From Lachnoclostridium sp. (GTDB lineage: Bacteria > Bacillota > Clostridia > Lachnospirales > Lachnospiraceae), in NCBI GenBank assembly GCA_023665475.1, contig JAMPEB010000004.1, positions 90,974-154,973 on the forward strand: a stretch of 64,000 nucleotides of DNA, given 5' to 3'. Shown one piece after another: positions 1 through 9,113 of this stretch. Each line of letters begins with the position of its first letter. Position 1 is the stretch's first letter. The notes beneath the pieces were generated by a model. That model was not told the DNA's origin and did no database searches. It worked only from the letters and a program-made list of their open reading frames with translations. Both the position numbers and the translations under genes were made by a program.

Positions 1-51
1 ACTGTAAATCTGCTGCAAATTGCTTCGGTGGTTCGAATCCACCTCCATCCA
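1..51 (+). tRNA. tRNA-Tyr (GTA), 5' part outside window
   Basis: Only the anticodon loop and 3' half are present. The loop reads ACTGTAAATC with anticodon GTA. It is followed by a long class II variable arm, a T-arm containing GGTTCGAATCC and an acceptor end CCATCC plus discriminator A. Long variable arm and GTA anticodon together indicate tRNA-Tyr. It is the first of three closely spaced tRNAs on this strand. CCA is not encoded. Confidence 0.85.
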
Positions 52-116
52 TTTTCTTTTTTGGATAATTTTGGAATCATTTTCAAGAAAGAGGATATAA
101 TATAATAATTAAATAT

Positions 117-190
117 CGCGGGGTGGAGCAGTCTGGAAGCTCGTCGGGCTCATAACCCGAAGGTCATAGGTTCAAATCCTGTCCCCGCTA
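117..190 (+). tRNA. initiator tRNA-fMet (CAT)
   Basis: A complete cloverleaf can be drawn, with anticodon CAT. Three consecutive G:C pairs (GGG/CCC) close the anticodon stem, which is the hallmark of the initiator. The acceptor begins CGCGGGG and ends CCCCGCT, so position 1 (C) and position 72 (U) do not pair, also an initiator trait. The usual bacterial mismatch is C1-A72; here it reads C1-U72. CCA is not encoded. Confidence 0.95.
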
Positions 191-235
191 CTCAAGGTTT
201 TAAAATCTGAATACTAAAGATGGATAAACCTTAAT

Positions 236-308
<73 letters not shown>

Positions 309-345
309 TTTTTAATAGGGAGTCGTTCATACGATTTTTGAAGTA

Positions 346-397
346 AAGAGCGAGATTTTGCTACATTGTGCAGCAAAATTCTGGCTTTTTTGTTTTT
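346..397 (+). terminator. intrinsic terminator of the tRNA cluster
   Basis: A hairpin built from AGATTTTGCT and AGCAAAATTCT (one bulge), extended by AGC/GCT at its base, runs directly into TTTTTTGTTTTT. It sits where the tRNA transcript should end. Between it and the gene at 664 I see only an AT-rich promoter region. Confidence 0.7.
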
Positions 398-553
398 AAG
401 CCATGAATATAAGATATAAAATTCTTATTTGCATGATTTCCTTCCGCGTCTGTTGTTAAACAGAAATGTGGATATTGCCGAGTTATGCAATTATGCTTAT
501 AATAATAAAGGTTTTCTTTTGATGAAAATATGCTATGTTTTTGTGCTTGATAG

Positions 554-562
554 TGATATAAT
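554..562 (+). promoter_or_regulatory. extended -10 promoter for the HD gene
   Basis: TGATATAAT is a perfect -10 (TATAAT, 557-562) with the TG of an extended -10. No good -35 is visible at the matching distance. It lies about 100 bases upstream of the HD-domain gene at 664, the only gene it could serve. Confidence 0.4.
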
Positions 563-663
563 GAAATAAATAGTGTTCACAAAAATCTGCCTTGAACAGA
601 ATTTATGCTTAGGGAGGCAGTATAAAGTGGTGTATCGGGTACAGAAACGGAGCAGAATGGGTT

Positions 664-1221
664 ATGACGGCAAAGCAATCAGTAAGATGGAGGAAAAAAT
701 TTGAGGAGCGCAAAGCGCTTCGCAGCCAGATAAGGCAGGATGCCATAGACATTTTGACATCGCCTACTTTTTGCTCTACCAGAGAGCATATTCAGCATGG
801 AAATGTGACGGTGAAGGAACATTGCATGAATGTAGCAATTGTCAGCTTGATGATAAGCAAAAAACTTCCTATTTCCTGTAGCCGCAGAGAGTTGATTCGG
901 GGAGCGTTGCTTCATGACTATTTTTTATATGACTGGCATGACAAGGATCATATCAGTCCCCACAAGCTCCATGGTTTTTATCATCCGGGAAGGGCTTTAC
1001 GGAATGCATCCAAAGAATATGAACTGACACCCAGAGAAAAGGAAATTATAAAAAAGCACATGTGGCCGTTAACCGTGATACCTCCTACCTGTAGGGAAGC
1101 GTGGATTGTGACTACGGCGGATAAATGGTGCTCTATTATGGAAACTTTTCATTTATATAAGGGACATGGCAAAATTTTGGAGAGACTGAGGCAGCCTGCG
1201 TGGCAAGAGGACGGAGAATAG
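664..1221 (+). CDS. HD-domain phosphohydrolase, uncharacterised
   Basis: A 185-residue soluble protein that looks like a single HD-fold metal-dependent phosphohydrolase domain. Candidate metal ligands are His53, the His84-Asp85 pair in ALLHDYFLYDW, His130 and Asp151 (TTADKW), in the order and spacing of the HD superfamily. The N-terminal 30 residues are basic and helical. The ATG is preceded by a modest GGAG about 11 bases upstream; a better Shine-Dalgarno at 612-617 has no in-frame start next to it. Its TAG stop overlaps the neighbourhood of the next start (TTG at 1223), so it is probably co-transcribed with the decarboxylase. The substrate cannot be deduced; HD proteins of this size hydrolyse nucleotides or phosphoesters. 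Confidence 0.8.
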   Translation: MTAKQSVRWRKKFEERKALRSQIRQDAIDILTSPTFCSTREHIQHGNVTVKEHCMNVAIVSLMISKKLPISCSRRELIRGALLHDYFLYDWHDKDHISPHKLHGFYHPGRALRNASKEYELTPREKEIIKKHMWPLTVIPPTCREAWIVTTADKWCSIMETFHLYKGHGKILERLRQPAWQEDGE

Positions 1222-1222
1222 T

Positions 1223-2797
1223 TTGGAATCATTATTTGAACAACTGAAAGATTACGGCGAAAATGATTATTATCCCTATCATATGCCGGGACATAAGAGA
1301 AATGCCTTGGGAAGTCTGCCGGAGGAAATAGCGCAGGCGGATATTACGGAGATAGAAGGATTTGACAATCTTCACCAACCGGAAGGAATTTTGCTAAAGC
1401 TTCAAGAGAAAGCAGCCGAATTATATCATGCGGAGCAAAGCTTCTATCTGATAAACGGAAGCACGGGAGGAATCTTGAGCGCTATCAGTGCGGCAACTCC
1501 CATAAAAGGGCATATTCTGATGGCGAGAAACAGTCATAAAGCGGCATATCATGCAGCATACTTAAGGAATTTGAACATATCTTATTTATATCCGCCATTG
1601 TTGCAGGATTATGATATTTGTGATGTGGTTACACCCTCACAGATAGAGGAAGCGATAAAGATAGAACCGGATATTCAAGCGGTTTTTGTGACATCTCCCA
1701 CCTATGAAGGCAGGATTGCCGATGTGGCCGGGATTGCCGAAGTAGTGCATAAAGCGGGGCTGCCCCTAATTGTAGACGAGGCCCACGGAGCGCATCTGGG
1801 GCTTGCAGAAAATTTTGCCCCAAACAGTTGTCAGGCAGGAGCGGATATTGTCATTCACAGTGTACATAAAACGCTGCCGGCAATGACACAGGCGGCGCTT
1901 CTTCATGTGAACGGAAACAGGGTTTCCGGAGAAAAATTGCGGAGATTTTTACATATTTATCAGACCAGCAGTCCATCCTATCTATTGATGGCAAGTATTG
2001 ACAATGCCCTGCGGGTTGTGGAGAAGCAGGGTACAAGACTGTTTGCGGAATTTAAGTCCAACTTTGAAAATATGCTGGGAGAGTTAGCCCAATGCGAAAA
2101 TCTTCGGTTTCTGCCCGTAGGCAATGCATCAGAGTTCAAAAAGGATTTGGTTACAGCTACAGACAGTGGTGAGGATACAGAAAGTAATAAAAAGAGTCCG
2201 AAAGCTGCCGTGCAAGATATCGGAAAATTAGTTATTTCCACAAAAAAAGCCGGAATTTCCGGTCAGGCGCTTTATAATATTTTATTGGAAAAATATCACT
2301 TGCAGTTGGAGATGGCATCCGCAAGCTATTGCCTTGCCATGTTTACGATAGGTGACAGCAAAGAGGCATATCTGCGCATGACAAAAGCGCTTCTTGAGAT
2401 AGACGCAAAGATGGTAAACAAGAAGAAAAATAGGGATTCTGACGGCAAGATTCAGCAGAAAGCGCAGGGCAAAGCCGAAAATCAAACTACGAATAAAGTT
2501 CGGTGGGAAAGTCCCGTCACAGACCTTCTCGAACCGAACAAAAACCCCGCGATGCCTCTCGCTAGGGCTTGGGATGGGGAAAAGGTATCGGTACCGCTGG
2601 AGCAGGCGGCAGGATGCTATGCGGGAGAATTTATTAATCTGTATCCGCCGGGAGTCCCCCTGTTAGTACCGGGAGAACAATTTACCGAAAAACATTGCAC
2701 ATATCTTGCGGAATATTTGAGGCAGGGGTTAAATGTACAGGGAATAGAACAAAAGCAGGCACAGTATTATGTGAGAGTTGTACACAGCGGACATTAA
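1223..2797 (+). CDS. Orn/Lys/Arg decarboxylase family PLP enzyme (YaaO-like)
   Basis: A fold-type I PLP enzyme related to basic amino-acid decarboxylases of the Bacillus YaaO/SpeA type, which make cadaverine, putrescine or agmatine. The conserved N-terminal MPGHKRN (21-27), the INGSTGG cofactor loop, DEAHGAH (185-191) and the PLP-binding SVHK with Lys216 are all present. At 524 residues it is longer than usual (about 470-490). The excess is two charged, low-complexity inserts near 305-325 and 395-430, and the second is followed by a typical C-terminal domain. The start is TTG, with GGAGAA about five bases upstream and one base after the previous stop. In Bacillus this gene heads the cluster that contains tmk, yaaR, holB and yaaT; the same order is seen here with pyruvate kinase inserted. 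Substrate specificity cannot be read from sequence. Confidence 0.88.
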   Translation: MESLFEQLKDYGENDYYPYHMPGHKRNALGSLPEEIAQADITEIEGFDNLHQPEGILLKLQEKAAELYHAEQSFYLINGSTGGILSAISAATPIKGHILMARNSHKAAYHAAYLRNLNISYLYPPLLQDYDICDVVTPSQIEEAIKIEPDIQAVFVTSPTYEGRIADVAGIAEVVHKAGLPLIVDEAHGAHLGLAENFAPNSCQAGADIVIHSVHKTLPAMTQAALLHVNGNRVSGEKLRRFLHIYQTSSPSYLLMASIDNALRVVEKQGTRLFAEFKSNFENMLGELAQCENLRFLPVGNASEFKKDLVTATDSGEDTESNKKSPKAAVQDIGKLVISTKKAGISGQALYNILLEKYHLQLEMASASYCLAMFTIGDSKEAYLRMTKALLEIDAKMVNKKKNRDSDGKIQQKAQGKAENQTTNKVRWESPVTDLLEPNKNPAMPLARAWDGEKVSVPLEQAAGCYAGEFINLYPPGVPLLVPGEQFTEKHCTYLAEYLRQGLNVQGIEQKQAQYYVRVVHSGH

Positions 2798-2930
2798 AGC
2801 CGGATGTTGATTCTGAAGATAAGAAGATATGGAAATAAAGGAAATTGTTATAACCTTTGATTTGTAAAACGCCTAATAAGAGCGTTTCTATGAAAGGAAA
2901 AATAAAAGTAATATAGAAATGGGGATTTTT

Positions 2931-4346
2931 ATGAGAAAAACAAAGATTATCTGTACCATTGGTCCTGCATGCGAAAGTGAGGAAAAATTAAAAGAGTTGA
3001 TGCGGGCAGGCATGGATGTGGCGAGATTTAATTTTTCCCACGGCACCCACGAAGAGCAGAAAGTAAAATTTGACAGGGTAAGAAAGGCAAGCCGGGAATT
3101 GGGACTGCCGGTGGCTGCCATGTTGGACACCAAGGGACCGGAAATCCGTCTGCGGGATTTTGAAGGCGGTAAAGCCGAATTGAAAACAGGTCAGATTTTT
3201 ACCCTTACTACAGAGGAGATTATGGGCACTGCCGAGAGAGCTGCCATTTCTTATAAAAATTTGAAAAATGACATATCTGTCGGAACAACAATTCTGATTG
3301 ATGACGGTCTGATAGAGATGCGGGTTGAGGAAATCAAAGGGGAAGAGATTGCCTGCCGCGTGGTTAACGGAGGTTTTGTCTCCAATCACAAGGGTGTAAA
3401 TGTGCCGGGCGCCATTCTTTCCATGCCTTATATCAGTGAAGCGGACCGCGGGGATATTTTGTTCGGCATTGAGATGGGCTTTGATTTTCTGGCGGCGTCT
3501 TTTGCGAGATGTAAGGAAGATATTCTTGAGGTAAAGCAGATTTTGAAGGAACATGGCAGTTCCATGAAAATCATTGCCAAAATTGAAAATATGCAGGGCA
3601 TTCAGAATTTAAAAGAAATATTAAGTGTGTCTGACGGCATTATGGTAGCCAGAGGCGATATGGGTGTGGAGATTCCGCTGGAAGAAGTTCCGATATTGCA
3701 AAAGCAAATGATCGGGCTTGCCAATGAACAGGGAAAATCTGTGATTACGGCAACCCAGATGCTGGAATCCATGATAAAGAATCCGAGACCTACCAGAGCG
3801 GAAACCACGGATATCGCCAATGCCATTTATGACGGAACCACGGCGATCATGCTTTCCGGAGAGAGCGCTGCCGGGCAGTATCCGGTGGAAGCGGTTGCTA
3901 CCATGGCAAGGATTGCGGAATGTGCGGAAAAGAGCATTGATTATCGCCGCAGGATGACCAATCTGACGCCCTGTGACAAGAGTGATATTACCATTGCCAT
4001 AGCTTATGCTACCTGCTCTACCGCCATGGATTTAGGTGCGGCAGCCATTATTACCGTAACTTTGTCGGGATATACCGCAGAGTCCATTTCCCGATTTAAA
4101 CCGGGTTGTCCCATTATCGGCTGTACCATGGATGAGAAGGTTTCCAGACAGCTTAATCTTTTATGGGGTATGAATCCTTTGGTTATCCCGAAAGAGGACA
4201 CCACAGAGGAGCTGTTTGCCGATGCAATCAAAGAAGCGAAAGAAGCAGGATATGTAAAACAAGGGGATATCGTGGTTATCACTGCGGGAGTGCCTCTTGG
4301 CGTTGCCGGCAAAACCAATATGATACGAGTAGTCGAGGTAGAATAG
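2931..4346 (+). CDS. pyk: pyruvate kinase
   Basis: Glycolytic pyruvate kinase, converting PEP and ADP to pyruvate and ATP in the cytoplasm. It has the N-terminal signature RKTKIICTIGPA, the active-site segment IIAKIENMQG, MVARGDMGVE and ITATQMLESM, then a C-terminal allosteric domain. It lacks the extra PEP-utiliser domain found in Bacillus, so the size (about 471 residues) is that of the short form. I prefer the ATG at 2931, which gives the family N-terminus and has GGGGA five bases upstream. An in-frame ATG at 2919 adds four residues but has no good ribosome site. A small AAACGC/GCGTTT hairpin lies in the 130-base gap before it. The downstream kinase-like gene begins five bases after its stop. 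Confidence 0.96.
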   Translation: MRKTKIICTIGPACESEEKLKELMRAGMDVARFNFSHGTHEEQKVKFDRVRKASRELGLPVAAMLDTKGPEIRLRDFEGGKAELKTGQIFTLTTEEIMGTAERAAISYKNLKNDISVGTTILIDDGLIEMRVEEIKGEEIACRVVNGGFVSNHKGVNVPGAILSMPYISEADRGDILFGIEMGFDFLAASFARCKEDILEVKQILKEHGSSMKIIAKIENMQGIQNLKEILSVSDGIMVARGDMGVEIPLEEVPILQKQMIGLANEQGKSVITATQMLESMIKNPRPTRAETTDIANAIYDGTTAIMLSGESAAGQYPVEAVATMARIAECAEKSIDYRRRMTNLTPCDKSDITIAIAYATCSTAMDLGAAAIITVTLSGYTAESISRFKPGCPIIGCTMDEKVSRQLNLLWGMNPLVIPKEDTTEELFADAIKEAKEAGYVKQGDIVVITAGVPLGVAGKTNMIRVVEVE

Positions 4347-4350
4347 TTTC

Positions 4351-4971
4351 ATGGGCAAGATAGTATACCTTATGGGAAAAAGTTCCAGTGGCAAAGATAC
4401 TCTTTATAAGGAATTGTTAAAAGAGCAAAGGGTATGCCTGCAGACCATTATTCCTTATACCACCCGCCCCATCAGAGAAGGGGAAACGGAGGGCGTAGAA
4501 TATTTTTTTACGGATGAGGAAGGCTACAGGCGCATGGCTGAACAGGGCAAAATCGTAGAAGAGAGAGCTTATCATACATTTCATGGATTGTGGCGGTATT
4601 TTACGGTGGATGACGGTCAGGTGCAGCTTGCGGACAACAATTATATTACCATCGGCACTTTAGAATCCTATCAAAAAATGAAGGAATATTTTGGGACGGA
4701 AAAAATGCTGCCGGTTATGGTAGAATTAGATGACGGAGTCCGCTTACAGCGGGCTCTTGACAGGGAAAAACTTCAGGAACAGCCCAGATATGAGGAATTA
4801 TGCCGGAGATTTTTGGCGGATAGTGAGGACTTTAGTTCGGAGAAATTGAAGGAAGCCGGTATTTCCAGAACTTTCTGTAACGACGACTTGCAAAAATGTC
4901 TGGAAGAGATTGTGGAGTACATAAAGACAGGCAAAGATGCCCAAGGAGCGGAGCAATGGATATCAAAGTAA
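4351..4971 (+). CDS. guanylate kinase-like nucleoside monophosphate kinase
   Basis: A 206-residue P-loop kinase of the guanylate-kinase fold. It has the P-loop GKSSSGKDT (9-17), the GMP-binding segment [10 protein letters not shown] and the EYFF(T)DEE motif. It starts five bases after pyk and overlaps yaaR by 16 bases. In Bacillus the equivalent slot before yaaR is held by thymidylate kinase (tmk); here the residues favour a GMP-kinase family member. It diverges in the middle (the region after HTFHGLWRY) from housekeeping Gmk, so it may be a second Gmk or a kinase with shifted specificity rather than the essential enzyme. Confidence 0.8.
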   Translation: MGKIVYLMGKSSSGKDTLYKELLKEQRVCLQTIIPYTTRPIREGETEGVEYFFTDEEGYRRMAEQGKIVEERAYHTFHGLWRYFTVDDGQVQLADNNYITIGTLESYQKMKEYFGTEKMLPVMVELDDGVRLQRALDREKLQEQPRYEELCRRFLADSEDFSSEKLKEAGISRTFCNDDLQKCLEEIVEYIKTGKDAQGAEQWISK

Positions 4972-5396
4972 ATCAGGTGACCCAGAGCGCACCGGTAGAA
5001 CAGACAAAACAGGTGCAGCCTTCTGACGGCACTTTCAAATTTATGCTGGCAAGCAATATCGGGGAAGCGGAGCTACAGGAAAGATTGAGCACACTGATGG
5101 AAGAAATCACCCACGAGGGAGAGAAGCTTGCCAAGCGCCGGGATGTAAAAGACATGAAACATTACCGGGGCCTAGTGAAAACTTTCCTGAATGAGGTGGT
5201 CACCCACTCCCATGCTTTTTCCAGAGAAAATTTTTTGGACAGGCGGGGAAGACACAGAGTGTATGGCATTATTCGTTTAGTGGATGAAAATTTAGACCAG
5301 CTTGCGCAGGAATTAATGAAGGATGAGAAAGATAATCTGGCGATTCTGAGCAAAATAGGGGAAATCAGGGGATTACTTTTGGATATCTTTACCTAA
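4956..5396 (+). CDS. yaaR: YaaR family protein (DUF327)
   Basis: A small, highly charged helical protein of 146 residues. Its position between a nucleotide kinase and holB and its C-terminal segment ([25 protein letters not shown]) match the YaaR/DUF327 family, whose role is unknown. The ATG at 4956 is chosen because AAGGAG lies eight bases upstream and the N-terminus MDIKVNQV is typical. The frame is open further upstream but only as an overlap with the kinase gene. Translation is probably coupled to that gene. Confidence 0.85.
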   Translation: MDIKVNQVTQSAPVEQTKQVQPSDGTFKFMLASNIGEAELQERLSTLMEEITHEGEKLAKRRDVKDMKHYRGLVKTFLNEVVTHSHAFSRENFLDRRGRHRVYGIIRLVDENLDQLAQELMKDEKDNLAILSKIGEIRGLLLDIFT

Positions 5397-5416
5397 CATA
5401 CAAAGGAGGTGGGCGG

Positions 5417-6409
5417 ATGGCTGATTTTAAGGATATTATCGGACAGGAGCAGATTAAGGAGCATTTGCAGAATGCCATACATACCAAGAAAATTTCTCAT
5501 GCATATATTATAAACGGAGAAAAATCTTCCGGTAAGGAGTTTATTGCGAAGGTATTTTCCATGGCGCTGCAATGTGAAAACGGCGGGGACAATCCCTGTC
5601 AGCAGTGTCATTCCTGCAAGCAGGCATTGTCTGCCAATCATCCGGATATTATCAGGGTTGTCCATGAGAAACCCGGAACCATCAGCGTGGAGGATATTCG
5701 GGCGCAGGTGAATAATAATGTGGTCATCAAGCCCTACAGCAGCCCCTACAAAATTTATCTGATAAACGAGGCCGAAAAAATGACGGTTCAGGCTCAGAAT
5801 GCCATTTTAAAGACTTTGGAGGAACCGCCGGAGTATGTTGTGATATTGCTGCTTACTACGAATGTGGATGTTCTTCTGCCCACCATTTTAAGCCGTTGTG
5901 TCGTGTTGAACATGAAGCCGGTGGCGGACGACCTGATTAAAGCATATCTGATGGAGCATATGCAGGTGCCGGATTATAAGGCGGAAGTCTGCGTGGCGTT
6001 TGCCAGAGGAAATCTGGGAAAGGCAAAGCTTTTGGCGGCCAGTGAGGATTTTGATAATGTGAAAACGGAAGCTATTTCCCTGTTGAAATATATTCAGGAC
6101 ATGGAATTACATGAAATCGTGGGAGCTATCAAGAAAATTACCGAATATAAGCTGGAGGTAGGGGACTATCTGGATATCATTGCGATCTGGTATCGTGATG
6201 TGTTGTTGTTTAAAGCAACCAGAGATGTGAATCACATGATTTTCAGGGAGGAGATTACAACCATCCGGAAAGTGGCACACCGCAGCAGCTATGAGGGAAT
6301 CGAGGAGATTATTGAGGCTTTGGACAAGGCAAAGCGCAGATTGGATGCCAATGTAAGCTTTGAGCTGACCATGGAGCTGCTTCTGCTCACCATCAAGGAA
6401 AACGGCTAA
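5417..6409 (+). CDS. holB: DNA polymerase III delta' subunit
   Basis: Clamp-loader subunit of the replicative polymerase (330 residues). The AAA+ domain has a degenerate P-loop (GEKSSGKEF), a zinc module with four cysteines (CENGGDNPCQQCHSC), the sensor region KTLEEPPE and LSRCVVLNMKP. It is followed by the helical lid and collar domain. A strong AAAGGAGG lies upstream of the ATG. It sits 20 bases after yaaR, as in other Firmicutes. The conserved EEPPEY followed by TILSRC supports HolB rather than DnaX. Confidence 0.93.
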   Translation: MADFKDIIGQEQIKEHLQNAIHTKKISHAYIINGEKSSGKEFIAKVFSMALQCENGGDNPCQQCHSCKQALSANHPDIIRVVHEKPGTISVEDIRAQVNNNVVIKPYSSPYKIYLINEAEKMTVQAQNAILKTLEEPPEYVVILLLTTNVDVLLPTILSRCVVLNMKPVADDLIKAYLMEHMQVPDYKAEVCVAFARGNLGKAKLLAASEDFDNVKTEAISLLKYIQDMELHEIVGAIKKITEYKLEVGDYLDIIAIWYRDVLLFKATRDVNHMIFREEITTIRKVAHRSSYEGIEEIIEALDKAKRRLDANVSFELTMELLLLTIKENG

Positions 6410-6462
6410 AGTGCAGTGCGCTTGAACCGTATTGCAGTTGAACCGCATGGAAAAACTTTCCT

Positions 6463-6490
6463 TTGCAGATGGGCGGATATATGTTACAAT
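6463..6490 (+). promoter_or_regulatory. sigma-A-type promoter upstream of ricT
   Basis: TTGCAG (6463-6468), a 16-base spacer and TACAAT (6485-6490) lie about 65 bases before the ricT start. It would give ricT-trmN6-rsmI their own transcript in the 145-base gap after holB. Confidence 0.4.
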
Positions 6491-6554
6491 GATAAATGTG
6501 TGTTATATACTGCGAAATTTATGCTGTGTTTGAGAAGATAAGTGAGGTAGATAG

Positions 6555-7475
6555 ATGATAAAGGTAATAGGAGTAAGATTTCGGACTGCGGGCAAAATTT
6601 ATTTTTTTGACCCGAAGAATTATGAGATAAAGCGGGGAGACAATGTAATTGTGGAAACCGCAAGAGGCATCGAATTCGGTACGGTGGTGTCGGGGGCTAA
6701 GGAAGTGGAAGATGAAAAGGTAGTGCAGCCCTTGAAGCCGGTTATCCGTGTGGCGAATGACCGGGACAGGGAGCAGGCTGCCCATAATCGGGAGAAGGAG
6801 AAGGAAGCGTATCAAATCTGTCTGGAAAAGATTAAGAAGCACGGTTTGGACATGAAGCTGATTGATGCGGAATACACATTTGACAACAATAAAGTATTGT
6901 TTTATTTTACTGCTGACGGCAGAATAGACTTTCGTGAGCTGGTGAAAGATCTGGCAAGCGTTTTCAAGACTCGAATTGAGCTGCGCCAGATAGGCGTCAG
7001 GGATGAGACGAAGATTATGGGAGGCATCGGTATCTGCGGACGCCCGCTGTGCTGCCACAGTTATCTGTCGGACTTTATTCCCGTATCTATCAAGATGGCG
7101 AAGGAGCAGAACCTTTCTCTGAATCCCACGAAGATTTCCGGCGTATGCGGCAGATTGATGTGCTGTCTGAAAAACGAAGAGGAAACCTATGAGGAATTAA
7201 ATCGGAGGCTGCCCAATATCGGTGATTATGTGACTACGGACGACGGCTTTAAGGGAGAGGTGCAAAGTGTTAATGTGCTGCGCCAATTGGTAAAGGTTGT
7301 GATTGAAGTCAATGATGAAAGGGAAATCAAGGAGTACGAGGTAGGCAGACTGAGCTTTAAGAGAAAGCACGGCAGAAAGAATAAGATGGACCTTTCCAAA
7401 GAGGAAATGAAAGAATTGGAGCGTCTGGAAAAGGACGAAAAGAACGAAAGGAAATCGAAGCTGGATGACAATTAA
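6555..7475 (+). CDS. ricT: PSP1-domain protein RicT/YaaT
   Basis: The PSP1 family protein. In Bacillus RicT joins RicA and RicF in an iron-sulfur complex that affects RNase Y-dependent mRNA maturation, sporulation and competence. Conserved features are the N-terminal VIGVRFRTAGKIYFF, the cysteine cluster GICGRPLCC near residues 158-166 and GVCGRLMCC near 197-205, both expected cluster ligands. The tail (about 270-306) is a charged Lys/Glu helix. Its 3' end overlaps the following methyltransferase by 11 bases, implying coupled translation. The partners ricA and ricF are not in this window. Confidence 0.92.
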   Translation: MIKVIGVRFRTAGKIYFFDPKNYEIKRGDNVIVETARGIEFGTVVSGAKEVEDEKVVQPLKPVIRVANDRDREQAAHNREKEKEAYQICLEKIKKHGLDMKLIDAEYTFDNNKVLFYFTADGRIDFRELVKDLASVFKTRIELRQIGVRDETKIMGGIGICGRPLCCHSYLSDFIPVSIKMAKEQNLSLNPTKISGVCGRLMCCLKNEEETYEELNRRLPNIGDYVTTDDGFKGEVQSVNVLRQLVKVVIEVNDEREIKEYEVGRLSFKRKHGRKNKMDLSKEEMKELERLEKDEKNERKSKLDDN

Positions 7476-8208
7476 TCTGAAAGAAAACGAGCGTTTGGAT
7501 GAATTGCAGAGAAACGGCTATCGAATCATACAAAACCCCGATAAATTTTGTTTTGGCATGGACGCGGTGCTGTTGTCAGGTTTTGCTGCGTCCCATGTTA
7601 AGAAGGGGGATATCCTTTTGGACCTAGGTACAGGCACCGGAATTATCCCCCTTCTGTTGGAAGCCAAGACTGAGTGCGTACGATTGACCGGTCTGGAAAT
7701 TCAGGAAGAAAGCGCAGATATGGCAAAGAGAAGCGTAGCGCTTAACGGATTGTCAGATAAAATCCAAATTTTTACCGGGGACATCAAGGAAGCAGGCAGT
7801 CTTTTTAAGGCTGCTTCTTTTGACTGCATTACTTGTAATCCGCCTTATATGATTGACAGGCATGGACTGACCAATCCGAAGGAACCCAAGGCAATTGCCC
7901 GGCATGAGATTCTCTGTACCTTGGAAGATGTGGTCAGGGAGACGGCAAAACTTTTAAAGCCGGGAGGCCGCTTTTTCTTGGTGCATAGACCTTTTCGTCT
8001 GGCGGAAATTATGACAACTATGTCACAATACAAACTGGAACCTAAAAGAATGCAGTTGGTATATCCTTATGTAAATCAGGAGCCTAATATGGTGCTTTTG
8101 GAGGCAATAAGAGGCGGAAAACCACGAATGACGGTGGAAAAGCCCCTTATTGTCTATCAGTCGCCGGGAGTCTATATGCAGGAGATTTATGAGATATACG
8201 GTTATTAA
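7465..8208 (+). CDS. tRNA1(Val) adenine-N6 methyltransferase-like (YabB/TrmN6)
   Basis: A class I SAM-dependent N6-adenine methyltransferase of 247 residues. The SAM-binding motif is LLDLGTGTGIIPLLL (about 50-64), the acidic residue lies in GLEIQ, and the catalytic N-P-P-Y is at about 131-134 (CNPPYM). This NPPY tetrad marks amino-group methylation of adenine. Synteny with yaaT and rsmI matches Bacillus yabB, which is related to E. coli TrmN6 (tRNA1Val A37). The ATG overlaps ricT. Confidence 0.87.
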   Translation: MTINLKENERLDELQRNGYRIIQNPDKFCFGMDAVLLSGFAASHVKKGDILLDLGTGTGIIPLLLEAKTECVRLTGLEIQEESADMAKRSVALNGLSDKIQIFTGDIKEAGSLFKAASFDCITCNPPYMIDRHGLTNPKEPKAIARHEILCTLEDVVRETAKLLKPGGRFFLVHRPFRLAEIMTTMSQYKLEPKRMQLVYPYVNQEPNMVLLEAIRGGKPRMTVEKPLIVYQSPGVYMQEIYEIYGY

Positions 8209-8267
8209 GAGCTCACGGATTGTTTGTGCCGCTAAAGCGGCATGTTTGAAAGCTTGAAGGAGGTTAT

Positions 8268-9113
8268 ATGTCGGGAACTTTATTTTTATGCGCAACTCCC
8301 ATCGGAAATCTGGGCGATATGACTCCCAGAGTGATTGAGACTTTGCGGGCTGTGGACTTGATTGCAGCGGAAGACACCAGAAACAGCATCAAGCTTTTGA
8401 ATCATTTTGATATCCATACGCCCATGACCAGTTATCACGAATATAATAAAGTAGATAAGGCAAAGCAGTTGACGGCGCAGCTTCTTGCCGGGCAGAATAT
8501 CGCGCTGGTTACGGATGCCGGAACGCCTGCCATTTCGGATCCCGGTGAAGTATTGGTTGCCATGTGCCATGAAAATGACATTCCTGTCACATCCTTGCCC
8601 GGAGCGGCTGCCTGCATTACGGCGTTAACGCTGTCGGGTCTCAGTACCAGACGGTTTTGTTTTGAAGGTTTTCTTCCCGGCGATAAGAAGGAAAAAGTGG
8701 AGGTACTGAGGGAACTGGCAGAAGAAAGCCGTACTATTATTCTCTATGAAGCGCCTCACCGTCTGGCAAGAACTTTGCGGGAATTGTATGAAGTGTTGGG
8801 GGAGCGGCGGATAACCTTGTGCAGGGAGCTGACTAAAAAATTTGAAACCGTGACGCCGACAACACTGGAAGAGGCTCTGCGCTATTATGAGAGCGAAGAA
8901 CCTAAGGGAGAATATGTGTTGGTGTTGGAAGGAAAGAGCCTGCTTGCAAAGAGAAAAGAGGAAATCGCTTCTTGGGAAAGCATGAGCATAGAGGAACATA
9001 TGGAATATTATGAGAGCAGAGGGTTTGAACATAAAGAGGCAATGAAACGGGTAGCGAAGGACAGGGGAGTAGGAAAGAGGGAGATCTACCAAAAGCTGGA
9101 GGAGACAAAATGA
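8268..9113 (+). CDS. rsmI: 16S rRNA (cytidine1402-2'-O)-methyltransferase
   Basis: RsmI, the tetrapyrrole-methylase-fold enzyme that 2'-O-methylates C1402 in the ribosomal P-site. Diagnostic segments are LFLCATPIGNLGDMT at the N-terminus, AEDTRN, TDAGTPAISDPG, SLPGAAA and LYEAPHRL. The C-terminal 40 residues (from about 235) are a charged helix with repeated KE. The start has GGAGG six bases upstream. Its last bases form an ATGA overlap with the next small gene. Confidence 0.95.
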   Translation: MSGTLFLCATPIGNLGDMTPRVIETLRAVDLIAAEDTRNSIKLLNHFDIHTPMTSYHEYNKVDKAKQLTAQLLAGQNIALVTDAGTPAISDPGEVLVAMCHENDIPVTSLPGAAACITALTLSGLSTRRFCFEGFLPGDKKEKVEVLRELAEESRTIILYEAPHRLARTLRELYEVLGERRITLCRELTKKFETVTPTTLEEALRYYESEEPKGEYVLVLEGKSLLAKRKEEIASWESMSIEEHMEYYESRGFEHKEAMKRVAKDRGVGKREIYQKLEETK

